From assembly GCA_910578825.1 (NCBI GenBank), contig CAJTSB010000012.1, positions 19,758 through 83,757 of the forward strand: a stretch of DNA of 64,000 nt, read 5' to 3'. The notes below the pieces were generated by a model. The model was not told the DNA's origin, did no database searches, and saw nothing but the letters and a program-made list of their open reading frames with translations. Origin of the DNA: an uncultured Lachnospiraceae bacterium (GTDB lineage: Bacteria; Bacillota; Clostridia; Lachnospirales; Lachnospiraceae). Position 1 is the first letter of the stretch. Each line of letters starts with the position of its first letter. The position numbers and the translations under genes are program-made. This document shows positions 43,626 to 53,100 of the stretch, in pieces.

Positions 43626-44417
43626 ATGTATATTTTTATCTGTGAAGATCATATTGACGGCATTTTCACGGGCGTCTACGATGCCTGGGCAAGTCGCCTG
43701 GGACATGCCAACACCACGCTTACCACTCATGCGCCAAACAATTATTCCCTGTTTGATGAATATATTACCGTTCAAACCGATTATGAGAAGAGCGCAAAAG
43801 TAGCGCGAACCCTGCACGCACGCATGGGTGACGAGACTTATCAGGAATTATGCCAGGCCGCCTCCGCGCTGGAAGAGCCTTCGACTCGCACACGCATAGA
43901 CAAGGCAGACGCCATTTACAAGACAATTGTTCTCGCTCTTTCTCTGCCAGATGCCGGAAAAGTCCTGCATTATCTGGGCGAACCGTACGTGAATCGGACC
44001 TTTCAGTTATCCCTTCGTACCGGGAACGAAGCTCACCATCTTCTGGGATTTTTGCGCTTTCAGGAATTGGAGAATAAGATTTTATTCGCACAGATTCATC
44101 CCAAAAATGACGTTCTGCCATTCCTGGGAGAACATTTTGAGGATCGTCTGCCAGAGGAAAACTTTATGATTTACGACGCCACACGGGAGCTTGCCGCGCT
44201 GCATCCAAAGGGAAAGAGATATTTTATCACAGATACCAGGGCGCTGAATCAGGAAATGTTAAAACGTTTCTCTGCAGAAGAAACAGAATACCGCCGGCTC
44301 TGGTGCGCCTTCTTTGACAGCATTGCCATTGAGGCCAGAAAGAATCCCGCTTTGCAGAATCAGAATTTTCCGAAACGTTTTCAGCGGGATGTAGTAGAGT
44401 TTCAACGTATGCCATAA
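43626..44417 (+). CDS. DUF4130 protein, partner of the radical SAM protein
   Basis: The 263-residue protein opens with YIFICEDHIDGIFTGVYDAW and contains DAIYKTIVLALSLPDAGKVL and LGFLRFQELENKILFAQIHP, typical of TIGR03915/DUF4130. It ends without the uracil-DNA glycosylase domain that is fused in some relatives. It follows the radical SAM gene by 78 bases with its own AAGGA site, and the two are almost certainly cotranscribed. Function is inferred to be DNA metabolism only from this constant pairing. Confidence 0.88.
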   Translation: MYIFICEDHIDGIFTGVYDAWASRLGHANTTLTTHAPNNYSLFDEYITVQTDYEKSAKVARTLHARMGDETYQELCQAASALEEPSTRTRIDKADAIYKTIVLALSLPDAGKVLHYLGEPYVNRTFQLSLRTGNEAHHLLGFLRFQELENKILFAQIHPKNDVLPFLGEHFEDRLPEENFMIYDATRELAALHPKGKRYFITDTRALNQEMLKRFSAEETEYRRLWCAFFDSIAIEARKNPALQNQNFPKRFQRDVVEFQRMP

Positions 44418-44464
44418 CATATGGATGCACAGCCAACAATAACACGCATATCTGTTATCAATTG

Positions 44465-45331
44465 TCATCCTGTCCGGCTCAATCGATTGCTCAACTGTGC
44501 AAACTGTTCCAGCGTTAAGGCTTCCCCGCGAATATTTGCAGGCAGCCCCATCTCTTGCAGCGCATGTACGATTTCATCTCTGGTATAAGAGATGCCGGAC
44601 GCATTGTTCAATCCATTGACAAGCGTTTTCCTTCGCTGGTTAAACGATGCGCGAATGAACGCAAACAGCTGTTTCTCATCTTCGACCTGAACCGGCTGCT
44701 CCTGATATTTGGTTAAGCGAATCACCGCGCTGCCAACATTGGGTCGCGGCATGAAACAGTTGGGTGGTACGTTTGCCACAATTTCCGGTCTTGCATAATA
44801 CTGAACTGCAAGGGACAACGCACCGTAATCCTTCGTTCCGGGTTTTGCCTGCATCCGTTGCGCCACCTCTTTCTGCACCATAATCGTAATGCTTTGGACG
44901 GACACATGACTCTCGAACAGTCCCATGATAATCGGAGTGGTAATATAATAGGGAAGGTTCGCCACAACTTTAATAGGATTTCCCTGATTTTGCTCCCGCA
45001 CAAGGCGTTCTATATCCATTTTCAGGATATCCTGGTGAATAATCTCCACATTGTCATAAGAACTAAGCGTATCCTCCAGAATCGGAATTAAATTCTTATC
45101 TATCTCCACCGCCGCTACTGCTCTCGCATGTTCACAGAGATATTGCGTCATCGTGCCTATACCCGGACCGATTTCCAGTACAAAATCATCCTTTGTAATA
45201 TCTGCCGCAGATATGATTTTGTCCAGTACCCTGGTATCAATCAGAAAATTCTGCCCAAATTTTTTCTGAAAATTAAATTTATACTTTTGCAATACCGCGA
45301 TGGTATTGGTGGGATTTCCAAGTGTAGCCAT
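44465..45331 (-). CDS. rsmA: 16S rRNA (adenine1518-N6/adenine1519-N6)-dimethyltransferase
   Basis: The 288-residue enzyme dimethylates the two adjacent adenines near the 3' end of 16S rRNA. It shows QNFLID, the SAM loop VLEIGPGIGTMTQYL and the catalytic NLPYYITTPII. It is read just after the TatD-type gene with a 2-base gap. The plus-strand gene DUF4130 converges on it, with no obvious terminator in the 47-base gap. Confidence 0.96.
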   Translation of the reverse strand: MATLGNPTNTIAVLQKYKFNFQKKFGQNFLIDTRVLDKIISAADITKDDFVLEIGPGIGTMTQYLCEHARAVAAVEIDKNLIPILEDTLSSYDNVEIIHQDILKMDIERLVREQNQGNPIKVVANLPYYITTPIIMGLFESHVSVQSITIMVQKEVAQRMQAKPGTKDYGALSLAVQYYARPEIVANVPPNCFMPRPNVGSAVIRLTKYQEQPVQVEDEKQLFAFIRASFNQRRKTLVNGLNNASGISYTRDEIVHALQEMGLPANIRGEALTLEQFAQLSNRLSRTG

Positions 45332-45333
45332 AA

Positions 45334-46110
45334 CTACCTCCCCTTCGTAAACAACCGCAACGCATTCTCACGCGTTGTTTCAATAACTTCTTCTTCTGTG
45401 ATCCCTCTCAAAGCTGCGATTTCTTTTGCCACATAAGGAAGATTCAGGGAAGAATTTCGTTTTCCTCGATTCGGTTCCGGCGCCAGATACGGACAGTCCG
45501 TCTCCAGCAGAATTCGCTCCAGTGGGATAGATGCTGCCGTTTCTTTTAATTTTTTGGAATTTTTAAAGGTAACCACCCCGCCGATACCAATGTAATATCC
45601 CATCTTCACATACTCCTGCGCAAGCTCCGGCGAATAAGAAAAACAATGAATCACGCCGGGAATCTGCTCTGAATGAATTCCTTTCATCAAGGACATGGTA
45701 TCTTCTGCCGCATCTCTGGAATGAATGATAACCGGAAGGGAAAGTTCGCGTGCCAGCTCCATCTGCCGGCAAAACCAATAGCGCTGCCGGTTCTGAACTT
45801 CCGCATCCTTCTCCCAATAGTAGTCTAAACCAATCTCCCCGATTGCCACCACCTTCGGCAAGCGCGCGTTCTCACGCAGCCATTCATAAGTCTCTTCCTT
45901 CAAATCTGCTATATCGCTGGGATGAATGCCTAACGCTCCATAGACAAATGCATATTGTTCTGTCAATTCCAGCGTGCGCTTACACGACGCAAAATCGGAA
46001 CCTACATTGATAATCCTTTCAATTCCATGTTCCTCCATAGAGGAAAGCAGTTCTTCCCTGTCCGGGTCAAACTGCTTATCATCATAATGTGCATGACTTT
46101 CAAATATCAT
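45334..46110 (-). CDS. TatD-family metal-dependent DNase
   Basis: The 258-residue TIM-barrel hydrolase has metal-site motifs FESHAHYDDKQFD, GEIGLDYYW, IIHSRDA, IHCFS and LETDCPYLAPEP. It sits between metG and rsmA, an order that is common in Firmicutes. Members have 3'-5' exonuclease activity, though the cellular role varies. Confidence 0.95.
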   Translation of the reverse strand: MIFESHAHYDDKQFDPDREELLSSMEEHGIERIINVGSDFASCKRTLELTEQYAFVYGALGIHPSDIADLKEETYEWLRENARLPKVVAIGEIGLDYYWEKDAEVQNRQRYWFCRQMELARELSLPVIIHSRDAAEDTMSLMKGIHSEQIPGVIHCFSYSPELAQEYVKMGYYIGIGGVVTFKNSKKLKETAASIPLERILLETDCPYLAPEPNRGKRNSSLNLPYVAKEIAALRGITEEEVIETTRENALRLFTKGR

Positions 46111-46139
46111 ACGATTCTATCCTCTCATTTATCATTTCC

Positions 46140-48140
46140 TTAACAAATCTCCGCCCCTGATGGCATATTTTTCTCAGGAGCCATCAAGGCAAGCTCGCCA
46201 GTTTCATCCTCAGCACACAAAAGCATTCCTTCTGATAATACGCCTGCCAGTTTTGCCGGTTTTAAATTCACCAGAACCATAACCTTCTTTCCTACCATTT
46301 CCTCCGGTGAATAATACTTACGGATTCCGGAAACAATCTGTTTCACCTGACTGCCAATACGCACCTGGGAACAGAGCAGTTTCTTGGATTTTGTGACCGC
46401 CTCACAGGCGATAATCTCACCCACCTGGAACTGCATCTTCATAAAATCATCATAGGAGATCTCTTCCTTGGGCTCTATATCAATTACAGCCTCATCATCC
46501 TGCTCTGGCGCCTCGCCCATTGCACGTTGTTCCGCCTCAAACTCCGCACGCTGCGCCTCGCGAATTACATCTACCTTCTCCATAATCTCTTTGACGTCAA
46601 GACGTGCAAAGAGAATTTCCGGTTTGTCCGTGACCTTATTTCCGCTCTCATAAAGTCCAAACTGATTCAAAACAACAAAGTCTCGAATCTTTGTATTGAG
46701 CTGCGATACAATTTTCTCCGCAGTCTCTGGCAGAAAACTGTGAAGGAGAGAGGCCGCAATCGTAATGGATTCCGTCAGATTATAGAGCACTTCGCTCAGA
46801 CGTTCTTTCTTTGCCTCATCCTTTGCCAGCACCCACGGCTCTGTCTCATCAATATATTTATTGCTGCGACGCAATACGGTAAACACTTCGGAGATCGCAT
46901 CCGCCACACGCAGCTCGTCCATCTTTGCTTTTATCTTATCTCTTGCCGCAATTGCCGTCTGTTTCAATTCCTCATCGACGGTATCTTTGGCTCCGGTCTT
47001 TGTAACCACTCCGTCAAAATACTTGTTGCACATGGAAATGGTACGGTTTACAAGATTACCGAGAATATTTGCCAAATCAGAGTTTAATCGCTCTACTACC
47101 AATTCCCAGGTAATAATTCCGTCATTCTCAAACGGCATTTCATGGAGAACAAAATAACGGGTAGCATCCACTCCGAACAAATCCACCATATCATCCGCAT
47201 AAATCACATTACCCTTGGATTTGCTCATCTTTTCGCCTCCCTGCAACAACCAGGGATGTCCAAAGATCTGTTTTGGCAAAGGCAAATCCAATGCCATAAG
47301 GAAAATTGGCCAGTAAATGGTATGGAAACGAATGATATCCTTACCTATCAGGTGCAAATCCGCCGGCCAATTCTTCTCAAAAAGCTCTGTGGAATTGCCG
47401 TCTGCATCATAGCCAATCTTCGTAATGTAGTTGCTCAACGCATCCAGCCACACGTAAACGACATGCCTGGGATCAAAATCAACCGTAACTCCCCAGTTAA
47501 AAGACGTTCGGGATACGCATAAATCCTGAAGTCCGGGAAGAAGAAAGTTATTCATCATCTCATTCTTACGGGATACCGGCTGAATAAATTCCGGATGGCT
47601 GTTGATATGTGCAATCAGCCTGTCCGCATATTTGCTCATCTTAAAGAAATAAGCCTCTTCCTTTGCCGGTTTGACTTCCCGTCCGCAGTCCGGACATTTG
47701 CCATCCACAAGCTGAGATTCCGTCCAGAAAGATTCGCACGGCGTACAATACAACCCCTCGTAAGACCCCTTATAGATATCACCCTGCTCATATAACTTCT
47801 TAAAAATCTTTGCCACCTGTGTCTCGTGATCCACATCTGTGGTGCGGACAAAACTATCATGTGAGGAATTCATCATATCCCAGATGCGTCTTACCTCACC
47901 TGCAACCTGGTCTACAAATTCCCTGGGGCTAACCCCCATCTTCTCTGCTTTCTCCTGAATCTTCTGTCCATGCTCGTCCGTTCCGGTCTGAAAATAAACG
48001 TCATAACCTTCCTGCCGTTTAAATCTCGCAATACTATCTGCCAATACAATCTCATACGTATTACCGATATGCGGCTTGCCGGATGTATAGGCAATCGCAG
48101 TCGTCATATAGTATTTTCCTTTATTGCATTTTGTACACAT
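46140..48140 (-). CDS. metG: Methionyl-tRNA synthetase
   Basis: The 666-residue class I synthetase has the HIGH-type motif (GKPHIGNTYE), a zinc knuckle (CTPCESF, then CPDCGREV) and KMSKS (GEKMSKSKGN). A C-terminal tRNA-binding domain (from about residue 565, MQFQVGEIIACEAV) is fused. AAGGAGG supports the ATG at 48140. It heads the run metG, tatD, rsmA; no T-box is seen upstream. Confidence 0.96.
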   Translation of the reverse strand: MCTKCNKGKYYMTTAIAYTSGKPHIGNTYEIVLADSIARFKRQEGYDVYFQTGTDEHGQKIQEKAEKMGVSPREFVDQVAGEVRRIWDMMNSSHDSFVRTTDVDHETQVAKIFKKLYEQGDIYKGSYEGLYCTPCESFWTESQLVDGKCPDCGREVKPAKEEAYFFKMSKYADRLIAHINSHPEFIQPVSRKNEMMNNFLLPGLQDLCVSRTSFNWGVTVDFDPRHVVYVWLDALSNYITKIGYDADGNSTELFEKNWPADLHLIGKDIIRFHTIYWPIFLMALDLPLPKQIFGHPWLLQGGEKMSKSKGNVIYADDMVDLFGVDATRYFVLHEMPFENDGIITWELVVERLNSDLANILGNLVNRTISMCNKYFDGVVTKTGAKDTVDEELKQTAIAARDKIKAKMDELRVADAISEVFTVLRRSNKYIDETEPWVLAKDEAKKERLSEVLYNLTESITIAASLLHSFLPETAEKIVSQLNTKIRDFVVLNQFGLYESGNKVTDKPEILFARLDVKEIMEKVDVIREAQRAEFEAEQRAMGEAPEQDDEAVIDIEPKEEISYDDFMKMQFQVGEIIACEAVTKSKKLLCSQVRIGSQVKQIVSGIRKYYSPEEMVGKKVMVLVNLKPAKLAGVLSEGMLLCAEDETGELALMAPEKNMPSGAEIC

Positions 48141-48267
48141 AAATGCGCCTCCTTCTTGATTCCATATATTATATTCCATAATTTCAGATAATAATCATTT
48201 CCCATAACTATGCATTAGTTTATTGGCTTAGGTATTATATTATATCATTTTTCCAAAAATATGAAAA

Positions 48268-48297
48268 GCCGCCTTCCATATTTGTTAGAAAGGCGGC
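48268..48297 (-). terminator. Terminator after the chemotaxis receptor gene
   Basis: A perfect 8-bp GC-rich stem (GCCGCCTT and complement) with a 14-base loop is followed by TTTTCATATTTTT on the minus strand. Confidence 0.85.
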
Positions 48298-48313
48298 CAT
48301 TTTCGTTCTCTCA

Positions 48314-50050
48314 CTATAGATTGATAAAGCGATCTGCCTCATCCGTCAACGTTCCGGCAACCTCACGGTTGTCATCCATTGCCTCTGCAATCTCACTAAT
48401 GTCCTTAACAAGGTTAGAGGTATTCATTGCCACGTTAGTAGCACCCCTCGCGCTTTCACCTACCGCTGTATTGATACCATTGATTGACTCCGTGATATTC
48501 TCCATGGAGCGTTTGAGGTTATCCGACATATCATTGAACCTGGTAACAATATCGTTTACATGTACTGCATCTTCATTATACTGTCTGCCGGCATTTACAA
48601 ATCCCTCGTAATCCGGAAGTACATTTTCGTTTATGTATTTTACAATGGAATCCGCACTGTCTATCAATTCATTTACTGCTTCGATTACCATGTTGTTGAT
48701 GGTCTGGATATTATTTGCGGCCTCCCTGCTGGAGCTTGCAAGCTGACTGATTTCGTCTGCTACAACGGCAAATCCTCTGCCGGCCTCGCCCGCTCTTGCG
48801 GCCTCAATGGAAGCATTCAGTGACAACAGGTTCGTCTGACCGGAAATACTCAAAATCTCATCCGTGAGGTCATTGACACGGTCAACACTCTTACTGCTCT
48901 CAATGGCTCTTTTTAACTTATCAATAATTGCATTGATGATATCGCTTGTGTTCTGTTTGTTCTCAATTGCATTGTGCTCCAGATTTTCCGCACGTTCCTG
49001 CATTCCTGTCGCATAATCATACAATCCCTGAGATGCGTCCGACAGCTCTATGATATTTTCATCTACGTTACCCACATTCTCCTTGATATCTGTAATGGTC
49101 GTAGAAATCGTCTCCATGGAAGCGGACAACTCCTGCATTACCGCCGAGATATCATATGAGTTATTATTTGCCGTAGAAACCTTGTCCGAAACCAGCGTCA
49201 CGATAGATCCAAGCTGATCGGAACTTGTATTGATATGCCCCATAATGCCCTGCAACGTCTGAATAAAGGTATTGATTCCGGACGCCAGGGTTCCAATCTC
49301 ATCTGTACAGAAACACTGTACACGTTTCGTCAAATCACCTTCGCCAGCTTCTATCGTGGCAATCACATCACGGAGCTGGGCATTGATGTTGATCAGACGC
49401 TTGCACACCCATGTCCAGGAAACCCAGATAACAAACAGAAGAACCAGAATACTGCCTACAATCAAAACAATGATGGTTGTCGCTACCTGACGGTACGTTT
49501 TATTCTGCATGGCAATGGCCTTCTCCATGGCCTCTTTGTTCACCTGAATCAGAGAATCCAGCTCTGCCGTCAGACCCACGCCTGCATCCCGCAAATCATT
49601 ACTCGCAAGTTCAGACGCCGCTTTATTCTCTCCATTTGTACTGAACTCTAATATCTTGTCATAAATTGCCAGATAATTCGTATAATCTGACTCAAGCTGC
49701 TCCATTACCTCTACTTCCTGCATACTGATTCCCTGTGAATACTCAAACAGTAAGTCACTGATTTCCTGTTTCAGAGAATTTGCCTCATCCACCAATGTCT
49801 GTTTCTTTTCCGCATCATCCTCTACAATATGCGCAAACGCCACACGACGCAATGTCTGATATGCAATCGTCACGTCTTCCACCTGTTCTATCTTTACCAC
49901 ATAATTCCCGGTAATATTTTCACTGGTTTTCATAATTTGGTTCGTACTGCTAAAACTTGCTATTCCCAATATAAGCATCAAACACCCGAGAATTCCGACC
50001 GGAATCAGAATTTTGAACCTGATGCTTAAGTCTTTTAGAAACTTTATCAT
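48314..50050 (-). CDS. Methyl-accepting chemotaxis protein
   Basis: The 578-residue receptor has a transmembrane helix at ~12-33, a four-helix-bundle type extracellular domain (~35-185), a second helix at ~190-212, a HAMP domain and a signalling coiled coil. The conserved hairpin tip is ISGQTNLLSLNASIEAARAG followed by EAGRGFAVVADEI. The presence of a receptor implies the cell has a chemotaxis system, though no che or flagellar genes are in the window. A terminator follows. Confidence 0.95.
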   Translation of the reverse strand: MIKFLKDLSIRFKILIPVGILGCLMLILGIASFSSTNQIMKTSENITGNYVVKIEQVEDVTIAYQTLRRVAFAHIVEDDAEKKQTLVDEANSLKQEISDLLFEYSQGISMQEVEVMEQLESDYTNYLAIYDKILEFSTNGENKAASELASNDLRDAGVGLTAELDSLIQVNKEAMEKAIAMQNKTYRQVATTIIVLIVGSILVLLFVIWVSWTWVCKRLININAQLRDVIATIEAGEGDLTKRVQCFCTDEIGTLASGINTFIQTLQGIMGHINTSSDQLGSIVTLVSDKVSTANNNSYDISAVMQELSASMETISTTITDIKENVGNVDENIIELSDASQGLYDYATGMQERAENLEHNAIENKQNTSDIINAIIDKLKRAIESSKSVDRVNDLTDEILSISGQTNLLSLNASIEAARAGEAGRGFAVVADEISQLASSSREAANNIQTINNMVIEAVNELIDSADSIVKYINENVLPDYEGFVNAGRQYNEDAVHVNDIVTRFNDMSDNLKRSMENITESINGINTAVGESARGATNVAMNTSNLVKDISEIAEAMDDNREVAGTLTDEADRFINL

Positions 50051-50164
50051 AGCCTTCTCCTCCTAAATTTTGTAGTTTACGTTTCTTCTTTTTGTAAAAC
50101 CTCAAAAGTCATACTTTTATAATAATATATTTCTGCCTTTAAGTCCAGTTTAAAATATCATTAA

Positions 50165-53100
50165 TTACCCTTCATACACCTTCTTCCACGCGACATCCAC
50201 ACTCTTGCCGATGCTGTGATAATAGATCAGGAACAAAGAAATCAAAATCAGCGCCGGATATTTGCGCCACTTTCCTTTCTGCGCCCAGTGTACCAGCCTG
50301 GAAATAATTTCCTCTTTCTCATGCTCCGTAATCCCGCTGTCAGCGGAAGTAAAATACAACAACAGATAAGTAAATCCGGCTATCATTCCCAACGTAGCAA
50401 AAATTTTCACGAAGGTATGTTCTCCCGTCTTAGGCTCACCCACGGGTTTCGGCTGCGACGGCGTCTGTTTTCCCTGTACAATCGCCGCTCTCTTTTTCGT
50501 AATCTTTACCGTGGTCTTCTTTACGCTCCGGTTTCCGGCATTGTCCTCTGCCGTCACCTGAAGGGTATGTTCTCCCTCCCCTTTGATGTCAACATCAAAA
50601 CTGTAATTCTCCACCATATCGTCGGCAAATTCCTCTTCCCCCTGCGCCTTTGTCTTTCCTCCGTCTATACGGTAAGATACCGATGCGATTCCGGCTGTAA
50701 TACTCTCTCCTGCTGTATCAGTCACATCTACCTCAACTTTAGCCTGATCTTTGACCTTATCTGCCTTAACGCCTGTAAAACTGATATCCGGAGCATTATC
50801 TTCCACAATGGCTCCAGCTCCGTCCGCCGTCAGCACTTTCTGCACCGAGACATTGCCCGCGTTATCCGAACAAGTAAGGGCGATAGTTCCCTTAAAGTCC
50901 CCATCGACGGTAATCTCCACCACGTTCTGTCCGGTGCGCGTGTCTCCATGCAATGTCATAACCGCCGCAATTCCTCCGCTGCGCGCGTTCACTTCCCGTG
51001 CCGGCGTCCGGCTAACGCGAATGGCTGCCGTACCTTCCTTTGCCTCACCCATCTCCGGCTCCAGACGGTAATCAGCCTGTTTCAGACCGCTGCCTTCCTC
51101 CGTAACCGGCACCGTGATAACGAGTTTCTTCCGGCTTACCACCCAATCCATAAGATTCTTATAGTTCTCGCCAAAAGATGCCTCTCCGGGAACCGGAGCT
51201 GTCTCGTCCGCCCACTTCGCATAGAGCGTCGTTTTCTGTGAATCCGTATTTCCTTCTACTGTATTTCCAAAATCCCAGTAGGATTCCTCCAGACCTTCCG
51301 GGTTTTTATACCATCCCTTAAACGTATAGCCTCTTCTCAATGGTTCCGAAGGCTCCGGCTGCAATCCGCCGTATCGCACCGTCTGCATCTGAGGAGCCGT
51401 ACCTTCCCCGCCATTCAGGTCATAAGTTATCTCATATACATTTCTGTCATAATATATCTGCAGCACCAGACTGCCATCCGCCGCCACAATTCCCGTCGAC
51501 TTTCCAATTGAAGGGTTTTCGCTCTGCGCAAAACCAGTATAAGGATTGACTTCTGCGGTTACCACGCTTCCGGTCTTTCCTGCAATATACTCGGTATCTG
51601 CATCCACTCTTGTGTATCCGTCGCCCTCAAGATCCTGTTTGTAATGCTCGACACGATATGGCGTTCCTTCCCCTGCAACCCAGATGGCATAGAGCGTAGT
51701 ATCCTCATCCAGCGCATAATCCTCTCCTGCCTCAAAAGGCTCTCCCGTTCCATCCTGTCTCGTATTCCATCCGGCAAACACGTACCCTGACCGCTCCACT
51801 GCATCCGCAGCTGTAAACTCCGGTACAACATAGGATACTTCCTCATGAACATTGGCACGACAGATTTTCGTCTCACTGGAAGGATCGGTTTCTCCACCGT
51901 TCGCATCATAGGACAGGGTAACCTCTTTCTCATATACTCCGTAATAAGACGCATCCTCAGTCAATGTAATGTCGGAACCTGCTGCAATCTCACCGTCATA
52001 TGTATCCGGGTTTGCGTCCCACCCGACCGCCGTATAACCATCCATTTCTGCAAGCTGCGGCGTGGTAAGCGTACCACTTTTCCAGTCCTCACTCATATTC
52101 GCATCTATGGTTTCCACATTTCCCGCGCTTCCGGAATAAAAACTGCCTGCAAAAACAGTATACTCCTTAAAAATAGCAAACAAATCGGTATCGCCCTGAA
52201 TCTTAAACGAATCTCCCGGCTGATAAGAAGTTCCGGAGCCATCAGCCTGCGTATTCCACTCAGCAAAGAGATGACCTTCCTTCTGAAGCTCTCCTTCAGG
52301 CTGTACCGTAACATCATCATTGATCTCATATCTTCCGTCATCCACCACGGTTCCTTCGGCGCCGTTGCTGATGTAATAAACGTAATAAGCGTAATTTGGA
52401 TTCGTCTCCGATATGTATACCTCATTGGTCTCCTTATTAAGCACCGCATACCAGATCTTACCGCTGTCGCCCACATCGACAAAATTTATTTTCTTCATAT
52501 CGCGTTCATGAAGCAAACGGTATTCATTGACGCCCTCTGCAATTACACGCCCTTCTTCCGCCTCCAGATAGAGATTAATCGGATAACTTAAGGTATCGCT
52601 GATGAAACTTTTCCGCAAAATCGCAGAATCACCCTTTTTATCCAGATACACGCCGTCCATTCCGGACTCTGTACCGCCATCCCCCACAAAATGTACTTTG
52701 CCGGAGAATGTCAGGGAAGTATTTCCTACATACTGCATGGAATTATAAATCGCGCCGCTGCCTTTATATTTCTCATATGTACAAGTATTTCCCTGAAAAT
52801 AACCTCCACTGATATCCGTAGTTGTTCCTTCGCATCCACAGTGATAGATAGCGCCTCCGTGGGATGCCGTAGTATTTTCGATAAACTGACCTCCCAGGAT
52901 TTCAACCTTAGTAGAACACTGGCACATAAACCCTCCGCCCGTCCAGGCATCTATATTATTACTTAAAGATTTATTATTTTTGAATATTCCATCCTTAATG
53001 ACGACTGACTGGGCGCCCCAGACATATACTCCGCCGCCACGAACTTTTGCCGTACAATTTTCTATGACAGCATACGAAATCGTTACTGTTCCTGCACGCG

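Noticed and set aside
48141..48267. T-box or SAM riboswitch upstream of metG
   Set aside because: The region is short and AT-rich, with no T-box sequence and no stable multi-stem fold visible.
50051..50164. Flagellar-type sigma-D promoter before the chemotaxis receptor (TAAA with GCAGAAAT)
   Set aside because: The spacer is about 12 bases, too short for that promoter class.
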